DNA from: Halomonas sp. HAL1
GTDB taxonomy: Bacteria > Pseudomonadota > Gammaproteobacteria > Pseudomonadales > Halomonadaceae
DNA: 64,000 bases
Direction: 5' to 3'
Assembly (NCBI RefSeq): GCF_030544485.1
Contig: NZ_CP130610.1
Coordinates: 2,790,001-2,854,000 of the forward strand
Under the pieces are notes generated by a model, which worked only from the letters and a program-made list of their open reading frames with translations, made no database searches and was not told the DNA's origin. Below are positions 9,506-18,248 of this stretch, one piece after another. The position numbers were made by a program, and so were the translations under genes. Numbering within the stretch: position 1 is the stretch's first letter; every line of letters begins with the position of its first letter.

Positions 9506-9695
9506 TGTAAGCTCCAAGGATCATTAGGTTGATGAATTGGAAGCTATTCTACGGCGCTTTCCGATAAGCAAAAGCGCAACGTTTTCCGACTTGTATTCGA
9601 TTAAATCGAATTATGCGAGTGTGCTCTGTTTTATTCACATACTTTTCACACATTCACCGATCAAGCCAGCGGGCAGTCGCAGCCAACATGGCTCT

Positions 9696-10562
9696 TCATC
9701 CCATCGAGTTGCACAGCCACTGCCAGACCAACCCTGCTTCATCGCTAACGTGGCGGCGGCTTGGCCGTACCAGCCAAAAGCGCTCGTCGCTAGGCACACT
9801 AATAGTAAAGGGCGCCACTAAATCGCCACGTTGCTCCATTAAACGCCGGTGAGTAAGCGCAATGCCGCCACCTTGGCTGGCAAGTGCCAACGTCATGACC
9901 TGGTTATCGCAGGTGAGCGACCAACACTGCGCCTCTACATGGGCAGCACCCGCTTCCTGCAACCAGCCCGGCCACCCCACTCCAAACCCCACGGCGTGCA
10001 GCAGCGTGTGCCCGGCCAGATCACTCGGCGCAGCGAGCGTCTCTGCCAAGGCCTGGGAGCACACCGGCAGCAAATGCTCTTCCCCTAGCGGCTGCATTTC
10101 AACGCCGGTCCACTCCCCTTTGCCATAGCGAATCTCGATATCAGCCCCTTCAGGGCCAAAGTCATCAGGCCAGATAGCGCTGACCAAACGAATCGCCACC
10201 TGCGGGTGGGCGCGGTGGAAGGCAATCAGACGCGGCGCCAGCCACGACTGCTGAATGGCGGGCGTGGCACGCAGTGTGACCGGTTGCTCGGTTGTGCTAC
10301 CAAAAACCTCCAAGGTTCCTTCGCTGATTCGGACAAAGGCGTCATGAATACTCGGCAGCCACGCTTGCCCCGCTGGGGTTAACGTTAAACTGCGGGCATG
10401 GCGCACAAACAGCTTCTGCCCGACACGGTCTTCCAGCAACCGAATGCGCTGACTGATCGCCGCCTGGGTTACTCCAAGCTCATTGCCTGCAGCGGTAAAG
10501 CTTAATGTACGCGCTGCGGATTCAAAGGCTTGCAGCCATAACAATGGCGGTAACTGACTCAT
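9696..10562 (-). CDS. LysR-type regulator (GcvA-like), divergent from the carnitine locus
   Basis: A 288-aa LTTR. The N-terminal winged HTH (LLWLQAFESAARTLSFTAAG then NELGVTQAAISQRIRLLEDR) is followed by a periplasmic-binding-like effector domain. The start PPLLWLQAFESAARTLSFT is typical of the GcvA-like subgroup. It is transcribed divergently from gamma-butyrobetaine hydroxylase across a 151-bp gap, so control of that gene is likely but inferred. The effector could be carnitine, butyrobetaine or glycine betaine; the sequence does not say. Confidence 0.9.
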   Translation of the reverse strand: MSQLPPLLWLQAFESAARTLSFTAAGNELGVTQAAISQRIRLLEDRVGQKLFVRHARSLTLTPAGQAWLPSIHDAFVRISEGTLEVFGSTTEQPVTLRATPAIQQSWLAPRLIAFHRAHPQVAIRLVSAIWPDDFGPEGADIEIRYGKGEWTGVEMQPLGEEHLLPVCSQALAETLAAPSDLAGHTLLHAVGFGVGWPGWLQEAGAAHVEAQCWSLTCDNQVMTLALASQGGGIALTHRRLMEQRGDLVAPFTISVPSDERFWLVRPSRRHVSDEAGLVWQWLCNSMG

Positions 10563-10592
10563 GAAAAAGAGACCTATAAATAAAATGATGTC

Positions 10593-10666
10593 TTAGGGGT
10601 CAGATTAATCGTTTGTCACTGGCGCTGCTACTCCTCATCCTGGTTAACACTTAAGCACACCCCTAA
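10593..10666. promoter_or_regulatory. Divergent promoter region with an 8-bp inverted repeat
   Basis: Between the LysR gene and the butyrobetaine hydroxylase gene, TTAGGGGT (10593-10600) and ACCCCTAA (10659-10666) form a perfect 8-bp inverted pair 58 bp apart. The spacing suits two half-sites of a regulator acting on both promoters, but could be chance. No clear -35/-10 pair was assigned. Confidence 0.25.
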
Positions 10667-10713
10667 CGCACAGCCATCTGGCTCTGCCGCAAAGGGAGCG
10701 ATTCGGAGTCATC

Positions 10714-11901
10714 ATGAATAGCGCGGTACAAACGGCAACGATACCAACGACAAATAACGCTCAAGCCCCAGACATGGGCGAATTAACCCCCTACCAAACC
10801 GGCCCCGCACTCACTCAGGCAATGCTCACCCAACAAGGTGTTGCACTTGAGTGGCAAGATGGCGAGCAAACCACCCTGCCCCTGCTCTGGCTACGCGATC
10901 ACTGTGCCTGCCACGCTTGCCGTCATCCGCAGACCCGTGAACGGCTTTACCTGCCGCTTGAAGCGATTTCCGAGCCGCCAACCGTGGCGCTACTGGATGG
11001 CCACCTGCATTTGAACTGGCAGGACGGTCACGTTAGTGCATTTCACAGTGGCTGGCTTTATCAGCGTCGCCCAGAGGCGAGCCTTACCTCAGCCGTCCCC
11101 AATGCCAAACCGTGGGTCGATAACTTCGCGCCTGAGCGCATAAATCATAGCGACTTCCTCACGCCCCAAGGCGAAAAAGCCTGGTTAACCGCTATGCTGC
11201 GCGATGGCCTGGCACTGATCACCGACGGCCCTTTGGTAGAAGAAGAAGTCAGCCGGCTGGCTGAGCGTATTGGCCCACTGCGCGCCACCAATTTTGGTGC
11301 CCGCTTTGATGTGCGCTCTAAGCCCAACCCCAATAACGCGGCATATACCGCGGTAGGATTGCCGCTGCATGTCGATTTGCCCAACTGGCAACAACCGCCC
11401 GATATTCAGTTGCTCTACTGCCTGCAAAACGAAGCCAGCGGTGGTGAATCGCTATTTGCCGACGGCGCCCGCGTAGTAGAAGCCCTGCGCCAACAAAACC
11501 CAGCAGCGCTCGCCATACTCAGCGAAACGCCCATCGACTTTCGCTTTCAGGATGAGAGCCACGATATTTCCATGCGAGCGCCGGTGGTCACGCTGGACAG
11601 CGCAGGTAACCTGGTCGAGATGCGCTTGAACAACTGGATTCGCGACGCACTTCATTTACCGGTAGAGCAAATGGATGCTTGGTATAGCGCCTATGCCCTA
11701 TTGTGGAAGTTATTTCACAGCGAAGCGCACCAGCTGGAGTTCACCCTCCGCCCTGGGCAGATGATTGCGTTTGATAACCGCCGCGTACTGCACGGACGCC
11801 GCGAATTCGACCCCAATAGTGGCGCTCGCCATTTACAAGGCACCTATCTAGACCGCGACATGCTGGCCTCACGCCTTCGCGTGCTAGCCCGCAACGTTTA
11901 G
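10714..11901 (+). CDS. Gamma-butyrobetaine hydroxylase (2-oxoglutarate/Fe(II) dioxygenase)
   Basis: A 395-aa protein with the two domains of the family. Residues about 35-130 form the DUF971-like N-terminal zinc domain with the cysteine pair-rich motif CACHACRHPQTRER. Residues about 150-390 are the TauD/TfdA double-stranded beta-helix, with the metal HxD (PLHVDLPNW) and the distal His in RRVLHGRREF. It converts gamma-butyrobetaine to L-carnitine; bacteria use this in quaternary-amine metabolism or osmoprotection. ATG 10714 follows CGGAGTC. An orphan CaiX/ChoX-like binding protein lies 87 bp downstream and a LysR gene is divergent. Trimethyllysine dioxygenase-like activity cannot be excluded. 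Confidence 0.9.
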   Translation: MNSAVQTATIPTTNNAQAPDMGELTPYQTGPALTQAMLTQQGVALEWQDGEQTTLPLLWLRDHCACHACRHPQTRERLYLPLEAISEPPTVALLDGHLHLNWQDGHVSAFHSGWLYQRRPEASLTSAVPNAKPWVDNFAPERINHSDFLTPQGEKAWLTAMLRDGLALITDGPLVEEEVSRLAERIGPLRATNFGARFDVRSKPNPNNAAYTAVGLPLHVDLPNWQQPPDIQLLYCLQNEASGGESLFADGARVVEALRQQNPAALAILSETPIDFRFQDESHDISMRAPVVTLDSAGNLVEMRLNNWIRDALHLPVEQMDAWYSAYALLWKLFHSEAHQLEFTLRPGQMIAFDNRRVLHGRREFDPNSGARHLQGTYLDRDMLASRLRVLARNV

Positions 11902-11988
11902 CGGCTTTCGAGTTTAAGCACCTATCTAGCAACAGCGTTTATCTGACAAGAACACTTATCTGACAAGAACCCCTAGCAAGGAGATCGT

Positions 11989-12927
11989 ATGACACATTTT
12001 AAACCTCTCGCCTCGGGCATTGCCCTTGCCACCACTGCACTATTAGCCACGACCGTACAAGCCGATGATCAAACCCTCGATTTCGGCGTACCCTCTTGGC
12101 CCGGCATTACGGTTAAAACCGCTATTGCTGAGCAGCTATTGAATCCGCTCGGCTACGAGACCAGCGTCCAGGAAATCGGCCTGCAGGTGATTTATCAGGG
12201 TATTGAAAGCGGCGATATAGACGTCTTCCTGGGTGCTTGGCTGCCTGCTCAACGCGAGATGTTCAATCCCCGCAAAGAGTCGGGCGTACTCATTGATGTG
12301 GCGAACAATGTCGATGGCGCACAAATGACTCTGGCGGTACCTGAATATCTCTTTGATGACGGCCTGCAAAGCTTTGCCGACCTTGATGACTACCGCGACC
12401 AGTTGGGTGGCGAGATTCATGGTTTTGGTGCCGGTTCAGCTGCCAGCGAGATTCTTAACAACGCCATTGATAACGACACCTGGGGACTCGGCGACTGGCA
12501 ATTAGTCGATACCAGCGAAGTCGCCATGCTTTCCGCCGCACGCAATGCGATCTCCCGGGAAGAGCCGATTGTCTGGGTGGGCTGGACGCCTCACTGGATG
12601 AACCTTGAACTGCCGATGCGCTACCTGGAAGATCCCGAAGATCTGTTCGGTGAGAACAACGGCGAAAGCGACGTATTAACCCTTCTGCGCAGTGTCTATG
12701 CCGAGGCCAATCCCAACGTCGTGGCGTTCTTTGAGCAATTCACCTTCTCCGCCGAAGAGCAGAGCTGGATGATTCAGGCATTTGGCCAGGAAGAGCGCGA
12801 TCTTACTGAGGTCGCCGAGCAGTGGATCAATGATCACCCCGAGCGCATTGAAGCCATGCTGGCTGACGTGACCACCACCGACGGTGAGCCCGCCTGGCCG
12901 GTGATTGAAGCAGAACTCAACAACTAA
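11989..12927 (+). CDS. Quaternary-amine ABC transporter substrate-binding protein (CaiX/ChoX-like)
   Basis: A 312-aa periplasmic protein with a signal peptide cleaved near TVQA-DDQTL (residue about 25). The OpuAC-type fold is shown by VPSWPGITVKTA and FLGAWLPAQ, aromatic-rich segments used by the family to cage trimethylammonium groups. No permease or ATPase genes are adjacent. In Pseudomonas, the orphan binding proteins CaiX (carnitine) and BetX work with a shared Cbc core transporter; next to butyrobetaine hydroxylase, a carnitine or butyrobetaine ligand is a fair inference. The ATG follows AAGGAG. Confidence 0.88.
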   Translation: MTHFKPLASGIALATTALLATTVQADDQTLDFGVPSWPGITVKTAIAEQLLNPLGYETSVQEIGLQVIYQGIESGDIDVFLGAWLPAQREMFNPRKESGVLIDVANNVDGAQMTLAVPEYLFDDGLQSFADLDDYRDQLGGEIHGFGAGSAASEILNNAIDNDTWGLGDWQLVDTSEVAMLSAARNAISREEPIVWVGWTPHWMNLELPMRYLEDPEDLFGENNGESDVLTLLRSVYAEANPNVVAFFEQFTFSAEEQSWMIQAFGQEERDLTEVAEQWINDHPERIEAMLADVTTTDGEPAWPVIEAELNN

Positions 12928-12963
12928 TCGTTCGCCTAAAAAGCGCCTTCATCCCATCGCACG

Positions 12964-12987
12964 GCTAGCGTATGCTAGCGCTTTTTT
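12964..12987 (+). terminator. Short hairpin with T-run after the binding-protein gene
   Basis: GCTAGC (12964-12969) pairs with GCTAGC (12974-12979) over a 4-nt loop, followed by GC and a T6 run. The stem is only 6 bp, so efficiency is uncertain. Confidence 0.5.
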
Positions 12988-13004
12988 AGTCGATGGGAGT
13001 GGGC

Positions 13005-13727
13005 ATGTCGCGAACATTGAGCAAGGGCGTTGGCCTGCTGGTAGCCGTCGTGCTGTTAGGTGCTATGTGGCATTTGCTACAGCGCTACGACCTACTAACC
13101 CAGGCGCGCCTGAGCGAGCTGATCGATACCATCCGCCAGTGGCGTAACGCGCCCTGGATGTTTGCGGCGGTGATGGCCGTTTACGCTGGCGCGCTGTTGG
13201 TGATGTTTCCGCTTAGCCTACTGGTGGTAGTGACAGGCTTACTGTTTGGCCCAGTATGGGGGCTGGCGTACGCCACGCTCGGTACATTGACTTCATCGGT
13301 AGTGTCTTATTGGGTGGGGCACTGGCTAGGTCGAGAGGCGCTGATGCACTATGGCGGCCGTCATTTGCGTGGCCTTTCGGGCTATTTATCCAAGCGTGGC
13401 ATTCGCACCATGACGGTCATCAACCTGCTGCCCCTCGCCCCGTTCACGCTGACGAATATGCTGGCAGGCGCTTTCCACCTTAAGTTCCGCGATTATATGA
13501 TCGGCTCCACCCTCGGCATTGTGCCAGGGCTCGCAGCGGTGATTCTTTTGGGTAGCCAGTTAGGCGCCCTTTTCACTGCGGCCTCCACAAAAGAACTCGT
13601 GTTGGCAGGCGTAGGGCTTGCCGCTGGCATTGGTCTGCTTGTCGGGCTTAAGTACTATACCAGTCAGCGTCAAGATGCCAACCGGCGCCAAGCAGCCAAA
13701 AAACGGCCTCAGCGTGAAGGGGAGTGA
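13005..13727 (+). CDS. TVP38/TMEM64 family inner-membrane protein
   Basis: A 240-aa protein with about six hydrophobic segments. The SNARE-associated/DedA-like core is seen in the FPLSLLVVVTGLLFGPVWGL stretch, followed by GHWLGREAL and NLLPLAPFTLTNMLAGA. The family is thought to act in lipid or small-molecule handling at the membrane; no specific substrate is known here. ATG 13005 was chosen because GGGAG lies 7 nt upstream; an ATG 12 bp earlier lacks one. Its 3' end overlaps the convergent glycosyltransferase gene by 19 bp. Confidence 0.88.
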   Translation: MSRTLSKGVGLLVAVVLLGAMWHLLQRYDLLTQARLSELIDTIRQWRNAPWMFAAVMAVYAGALLVMFPLSLLVVVTGLLFGPVWGLAYATLGTLTSSVVSYWVGHWLGREALMHYGGRHLRGLSGYLSKRGIRTMTVINLLPLAPFTLTNMLAGAFHLKFRDYMIGSTLGIVPGLAAVILLGSQLGALFTAASTKELVLAGVGLAAGIGLLVGLKYYTSQRQDANRRQAAKKRPQREGE

Positions 13728-15955
13728 TACTTAGCGAGCACTTCGGCGTAAAAGGTGGCTACCGCGGTGGCAAAGTTGGCAATATCAAACTCTTCAGCAA
13801 AGTGGCTGGCCTGTTTACCCAACTGCTGGCGTAGCTCTTCACTATCTTTTAGCTCGACGACTTTTTGCCCCCACGCCTGACGATTTTGCGGCGTCTTGAA
13901 GCCGTTCACCCCCTGGCGCACCACATCATCAATACCACTTGAACGCACCGCCACCACGGGCAAGCCCGCCGACATCGCCTCTAAAATGACCATCCCCTGG
14001 GTCTCCGATGTAGAAGCGAATACAAATATATCGCCTAGGTGATAGTAAAGCGCCATTTGATCAGGCGGCACCGCGCCCACTAACGTTACCCGTGCAGCCA
14101 GTTTTAAGGTATCGATTTGGTGTTGAATGGCCTCGCGATCTGGCCCATCACCGATGAGCAGCAGATGAAAATCCTCGTGCCCTTGGTTCTGCAGCTCGGC
14201 AAGTGCTTCCAGCATAAAGCCAATATTTTTCTCTTTGCTTATCCGCGAGACGCTAATCAATATTTTGCGCGCGGGATCAATCGCTAGCCGCTCACGCAGC
14301 GCTTCTAACTCCCCCGCCTCGACATGCGCGAAACGCTCCACATCAATTCCCGTGGGTTGCACCAGCGAGGGCGTTTTAACCCCGATCATGCGGAGATACT
14401 CCTCTGCGGAGTAGGTAGGCACGATCACCCCTTGGCAGCGGTTAGAAAAGTGCTTAATCAGAGAGTGCGAGATCAAATTCCGAAAAAGCGCACCAGGTAA
14501 CGGTACAAAGTGGGCATAGTGCTCCAGGCGAGTGTGATACGTGTAGACCACCGGCACCTTAAGCCGACGCCCCATAAACAGCCCCATGGAACCAAGCCAG
14601 AAAGGATGATGAACATGAATCAAATCGGGCTTAAAGGCACGCAGGCAGCGGCGAAAGCGCACACTGAACGGGTTGGTTAAACGGAACTCCCTCTTTTCAC
14701 CAAACGCCATCAAAGTCGGGATACGTTTGATCGCTTTATCGTCCTGCCATGCGTCACGATAACGGGGCACTAGCAGTTGAATCGAGTGCCCTAAATCACG
14801 TAAACCATTGCGCAAACGGTCCACCGACACCGATACGCCAGACACAAACGGAAAGTAATTATTGGATACCATCGCCACTCGAAGTGACTTACCCAGGAAA
14901 GGCGTCGGATCAATATCAAAATCGGGATAATAATGGCGGTCTTCAAAAATCAGCCGATATAAACGCAGCGCTAACAGCGTCAGCAAACCAACAATCAGTA
15001 AAAAGCGGGTATAGCTGACGTAAAAGAAGGCGTAAACCGTTGATCCAACGCTACTCACTACCCGCCACCAACCGGGGCTATCCACATTTAAACGCACCGG
15101 TGCAATGGCGACATTCTCACCTTCTACGTCGACGATAACGTAGTGATGAAAGCTGCTGTCGGCATCAATCAGAATACCGCCCGCACCGCCCGTGGTGACG
15201 TAATCCACCCCATTAATCGTCTGCTCTGAAAAGAGCGTTAGGTTAGCGGAGAACACCGTATCAACATCATACTCCTCCGCCAGCGCCATAATGCCTTCGG
15301 CCAGCCGGGGGTCATTGAGATAATTGTCGGCTTCAAACAGCGGCGCGTCGCTCACTACGTTGTGCAGCGGCAAACCAATAAACAAAAACCGATGCTGCGC
15401 TTCAGATGCAGCCAGTTCCCTGGAAAGCCAATCAAGTTGCCAGGAAGTAGATGACTTGCCCGTACCGTCCAGGAAGATGAAGTGGCTATCGCCCGCAACG
15501 AAGGAGTAGAAATGCGGGCCAAAATATTCATAAAACAGGTAACTACCAAAGTCACTGTCTTCTTTATCACCATAGGTTAGCAAGTAAGGCACATTGAGCT
15601 GTTCCAAGCTGTGATAGATCGCCTGATAGCTCTCTTGTCGCCCGCCATTAACGGCGTTACCCGCCGAGATAAGAAAATCGATGCCGCCCTGGTTGATGAG
15701 CGGCACAATTTCATCTTGAAAGACGCTCACCGAGTTATTGATATTACCGACCACCGCAAAGCGGTAGTCGGTTCGCTCCGTCAATACCTCGCGAATATCC
15801 GCCACCTGAAGCGTATGGACTGACTCAAACTCAGGCTCCGCCACGTATAACCAAATTTGGTGCGCAATGAGCACACCCACCAAGGTAAGATTGAGAAAGA
15901 AAAACAGCCGCAACCATCGCTGGCGAGAAAGATGAAAAACGGAGCGTCGTGGCAT
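13709..15955 (-). CDS. Membrane-anchored metallophosphoesterase-like / GT4 glycosyltransferase fusion
   Basis: A 748-aa protein. An N-terminal membrane segment lies at residues about 13-33. A calcineurin-like phosphoesterase-type domain at about 55-295 follows, with altered metal motifs: GNINNS, SAGNAVNGG where GDxV is expected, and YGDKEDSD where GNHD is expected. A second membrane segment is at about 318-338. The C-terminal GT-B glycosyltransferase family 4 domain is at about 365-748, with VSGVSVSVDRLRNGL, HVHHPFWLG, SRISKEKN and the donor-binding SETQGMVILEAMSAGLPVV. The GT part probably adds sugar to a lipid or envelope glycan. The phosphoesterase part may be inactive. No other envelope-sugar genes are nearby. 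Confidence 0.85.
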   Translation of the reverse strand: MPRRSVFHLSRQRWLRLFFFLNLTLVGVLIAHQIWLYVAEPEFESVHTLQVADIREVLTERTDYRFAVVGNINNSVSVFQDEIVPLINQGGIDFLISAGNAVNGGRQESYQAIYHSLEQLNVPYLLTYGDKEDSDFGSYLFYEYFGPHFYSFVAGDSHFIFLDGTGKSSTSWQLDWLSRELAASEAQHRFLFIGLPLHNVVSDAPLFEADNYLNDPRLAEGIMALAEEYDVDTVFSANLTLFSEQTINGVDYVTTGGAGGILIDADSSFHHYVIVDVEGENVAIAPVRLNVDSPGWWRVVSSVGSTVYAFFYVSYTRFLLIVGLLTLLALRLYRLIFEDRHYYPDFDIDPTPFLGKSLRVAMVSNNYFPFVSGVSVSVDRLRNGLRDLGHSIQLLVPRYRDAWQDDKAIKRIPTLMAFGEKREFRLTNPFSVRFRRCLRAFKPDLIHVHHPFWLGSMGLFMGRRLKVPVVYTYHTRLEHYAHFVPLPGALFRNLISHSLIKHFSNRCQGVIVPTYSAEEYLRMIGVKTPSLVQPTGIDVERFAHVEAGELEALRERLAIDPARKILISVSRISKEKNIGFMLEALAELQNQGHEDFHLLLIGDGPDREAIQHQIDTLKLAARVTLVGAVPPDQMALYYHLGDIFVFASTSETQGMVILEAMSAGLPVVAVRSSGIDDVVRQGVNGFKTPQNRQAWGQKVVELKDSEELRQQLGKQASHFAEEFDIANFATAVATFYAEVLAKYHSPSR

Positions 15956-16064
15956 TTAAAAGCGCTTTTTCCATGGTAAATGCAGAATGAACCGCTACTG
16001 CAGCGGCTCAAGCCTTAAAACGCCCTAACTATACAGCAACCCCGCGTTCAGGTGATGCCCCAGG

Positions 16065-16493
16065 TTAACCAGCGTCGCACCCGTTTAGGGTGGCCAATAA
16101 ACGCCGCGGCCCGGCCTGATGACGATGCTCCCCCAGCCATATGCCCTGCCAGGTGCCCAGCGCTAGGCGACCGTCACGCACGGCCAAGGTGAGCTGAGTG
16201 CCCAGCAGGCTGGCGGCCACGTGGGCTGGCATATCATCAGGGCCTTCCAGCGTATGGCGAAAATAGGGCAAGTCTTCCGGCACCAGGCGGCGCAGAAAGG
16301 CATCTAAGTCGTGGCGCACATCAGGGTCAGTATTCTCGTTAAGCGTTAACGAGGCGGAGGTGTGCATCAACTGAAGGTGCAGCGTGCCAATATGAACATC
16401 GTTTAAACACGGCAGCGCCCTGGCCACGTCATCGGTAATAAGATGGAAACCGCGCGTCATCTCGGGTAAATGAATTTCTTGTTGGCACCACAT
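16065..16493 (-). CDS. yjbQ: YjbQ family protein (secondary thiamine-phosphate synthase-like)
   Basis: A 142-aa UPF0047/YjbQ protein. The family motifs are HLQLMHTSASLTLNENTDPD (about residues 46-65), PDDMPAHVAASLLG and LALGTWQGIWLGEHR. E. coli YjbQ shows weak thiamine-phosphate synthase activity in vitro; the physiological role is unclear. ATG 16493 has AGGAG 6 nt upstream and is preferred over a GTG two codons earlier. It is 109 bp beyond the glycosyltransferase start and may form an operon with it. Confidence 0.92.
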   Translation of the reverse strand: MWCQQEIHLPEMTRGFHLITDDVARALPCLNDVHIGTLHLQLMHTSASLTLNENTDPDVRHDLDAFLRRLVPEDLPYFRHTLEGPDDMPAHVAASLLGTQLTLAVRDGRLALGTWQGIWLGEHRHQAGPRRLLATLNGCDAG

Positions 16494-16633
16494 AAACACT
16501 CCTGTGTTTGCTATCTCATTAACGACACGTCATCAGCGTGTCCTTCTTATATGGCAAAATGACGACAGAATGTAACGTCTGATAGTACACAACATAGCCG
16601 ATCGCCAAAGACTCATCGCCAAGGAGCGCTTAA

Positions 16634-17170
16634 ATGAAACATTTGCTAGGAAGCAGCGTCATCAGTATGGCTTTTCTTACCGGCTGCACCGGCATTCCCG
16701 AGGGAACCGAGCCGGTTAGTGACTTTGCATTAGATCGCTACCTGGGCCAATGGTACGAGATAGCGCGCCTGGACCACTCATTTGAGCGTGGCCTTGATTG
16801 CGTCACCGCCACTTATAGCCTGCGCGATGACGACGGCGTACGCGTCATCAACCGTGGCTACAACCTGGAAGAGCAAGCGTGGGATGAAGCCGAAGGCCGC
16901 GCCTACTTTATTGATGATAAAAATGTGGGCCGTTTGAAAGTGAGCTTTTTTGGCCCCTTTTACGGCGGCTATAACATTCTTGAACTTGACGATGACTACC
17001 AGTGGGCGTTGGTAGCGGGACCTAACCGAGACTACCTATGGATACTCTCGCGTACACCGGAAATGGATAGCGCGACGGAGTCCCGCCTGCGCCAGCGTGC
17101 AGCGGAGCTGGACTTTCCTACCGATGAACTGATCGATGTCGCCCAGGGCGAAGCCTGCCCTAATCGCTAG
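16634..17170 (+). CDS. blc: Bacterial lipocalin (Blc-like outer-membrane lipoprotein)
   Basis: A 178-aa protein with a lipoprotein signal: hydrophobic leader then FLTGC, giving lipidated Cys at residue 18. The lipocalin signature YLGQWYEIARLDHSFERGL and the C-terminal YLWILSRTP match the Blc family, which binds lysophospholipids and helps envelope maintenance. The start has AAGGAGCG upstream. Its stop codon directly abuts the stop of the convergent LysR gene at 17171. Confidence 0.93.
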   Translation: MKHLLGSSVISMAFLTGCTGIPEGTEPVSDFALDRYLGQWYEIARLDHSFERGLDCVTATYSLRDDDGVRVINRGYNLEEQAWDEAEGRAYFIDDKNVGRLKVSFFGPFYGGYNILELDDDYQWALVAGPNRDYLWILSRTPEMDSATESRLRQRAAELDFPTDELIDVAQGEACPNR

Positions 17171-18097
17171 TCAGGAAGACTCCGGTAGCGCCGACACCCG
17201 CCCCGCCATCTCCTGCTGAACAAAGGCAATAAAAGCACGCAGCCGGGCGGGCACATGCCTGCGCTGCTCATAGACCGCATAGAAGTCCGCTCGTACACTT
17301 TGCCAGCCGGGTAGTAGCTCAACTAACGCGCCGCTGGCAAGGTGCTCGTTTACATCCCACCAAGAGCGCAGCATCACGCCATGGCCGTCCAACGCCAAAC
17401 GGGTAATCACCTCACCATCATTGCTGGCTAACCGGCCACTGACTTTTACCGTTTGCTCCTTTTTGGACGGCTCGCTACGTTCAAAGCGCCATAGCGGAAA
17501 ATCACTGTCGTTCTCACGAATGACTAGGCAAGCATGCTGCTGCAAATCAGCCGGTATCTGAAGGGGCGAAGAGTGAGCGATATAGCCAGGCGATGCGCAG
17601 AGTATGCGTCGATTCGCTAAAATGCGTCGCGCGACTAAACGCGACTCTGGGGGTTCACCCACACGAATGCCGATATCAAAGCCGTGATCGCTTAGGTTGA
17701 GCGGAAAGTTGGTGAGCTCTAGCCAGCCCTCCACCTCAGGATGCTCAGCACAAAAACGCGATAGTAACGGCGCAATATGGCGGCGGCCAAAGCCAAACGT
17801 CGCGTTAACACGTAACCGACCACTAAGGGCTTGGTTGGAACGTTCACCCAGCGAGCTTTCCAGCTCGGCAAGCTCATCCAAAATGAGCGTACCACGGGCA
17901 AGGTAGCGCTCGCCCTCCGCCGTCAGCGTCAACCGCCGAGTGGTACGGGCGGCCAGCTCAACCCCCAAACGCGCTTCTAAAAGCTTCAGCCGCTTACTCA
18001 CGGCGGAGAGCGATAGCCCCAATTCACGGGCGGTTGCCGTTAAGCTGCCCGCCCGTGCCAGGTGTTGAAAAAACGCCAAATCATCCAGTTGTGCCAT
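17171..18097 (-). CDS. LysR-type regulator (DmlR-like), divergent from the malate/tartrate dehydrogenase
   Basis: A 308-aa LTTR. The HTH reads LAFFQHLARAGSLTATAREL then GLSLSAVSKRLKLLEARLG, the CrgA/DmlR-like subgroup, followed by a substrate-binding domain. It is divergent from the dmlA-like gene over 151 bp, the arrangement of dmlR-dmlA in E. coli, so D-malate or tartrate response is inferred. ATG 18097 is used; an in-frame GTG 15 bp upstream is less likely. Confidence 0.9.
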   Translation of the reverse strand: MAQLDDLAFFQHLARAGSLTATARELGLSLSAVSKRLKLLEARLGVELAARTTRRLTLTAEGERYLARGTLILDELAELESSLGERSNQALSGRLRVNATFGFGRRHIAPLLSRFCAEHPEVEGWLELTNFPLNLSDHGFDIGIRVGEPPESRLVARRILANRRILCASPGYIAHSSPLQIPADLQQHACLVIRENDSDFPLWRFERSEPSKKEQTVKVSGRLASNDGEVITRLALDGHGVMLRSWWDVNEHLASGALVELLPGWQSVRADFYAVYEQRRHVPARLRAFIAFVQQEMAGRVSALPESS

Positions 18098-18248
18098 ACA
18101 CCCCTTAGCCACTCTTCACTTTTACGCAACAATAGCTTGAATAGTAGCCTGATTATCTCCACCAAAATAGCCGCTACACTTTACTCAGTATTTGCCAGAC
18201 CCAGTACTTACCAGCAATTGTCAGCCACTAACAAGAGAAGGAAGCACC

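Noticed and set aside
8915..9532. 205-aa frame antisense to azoR
   Set aside because: Shadow; azoR motifs are intact on the other strand.
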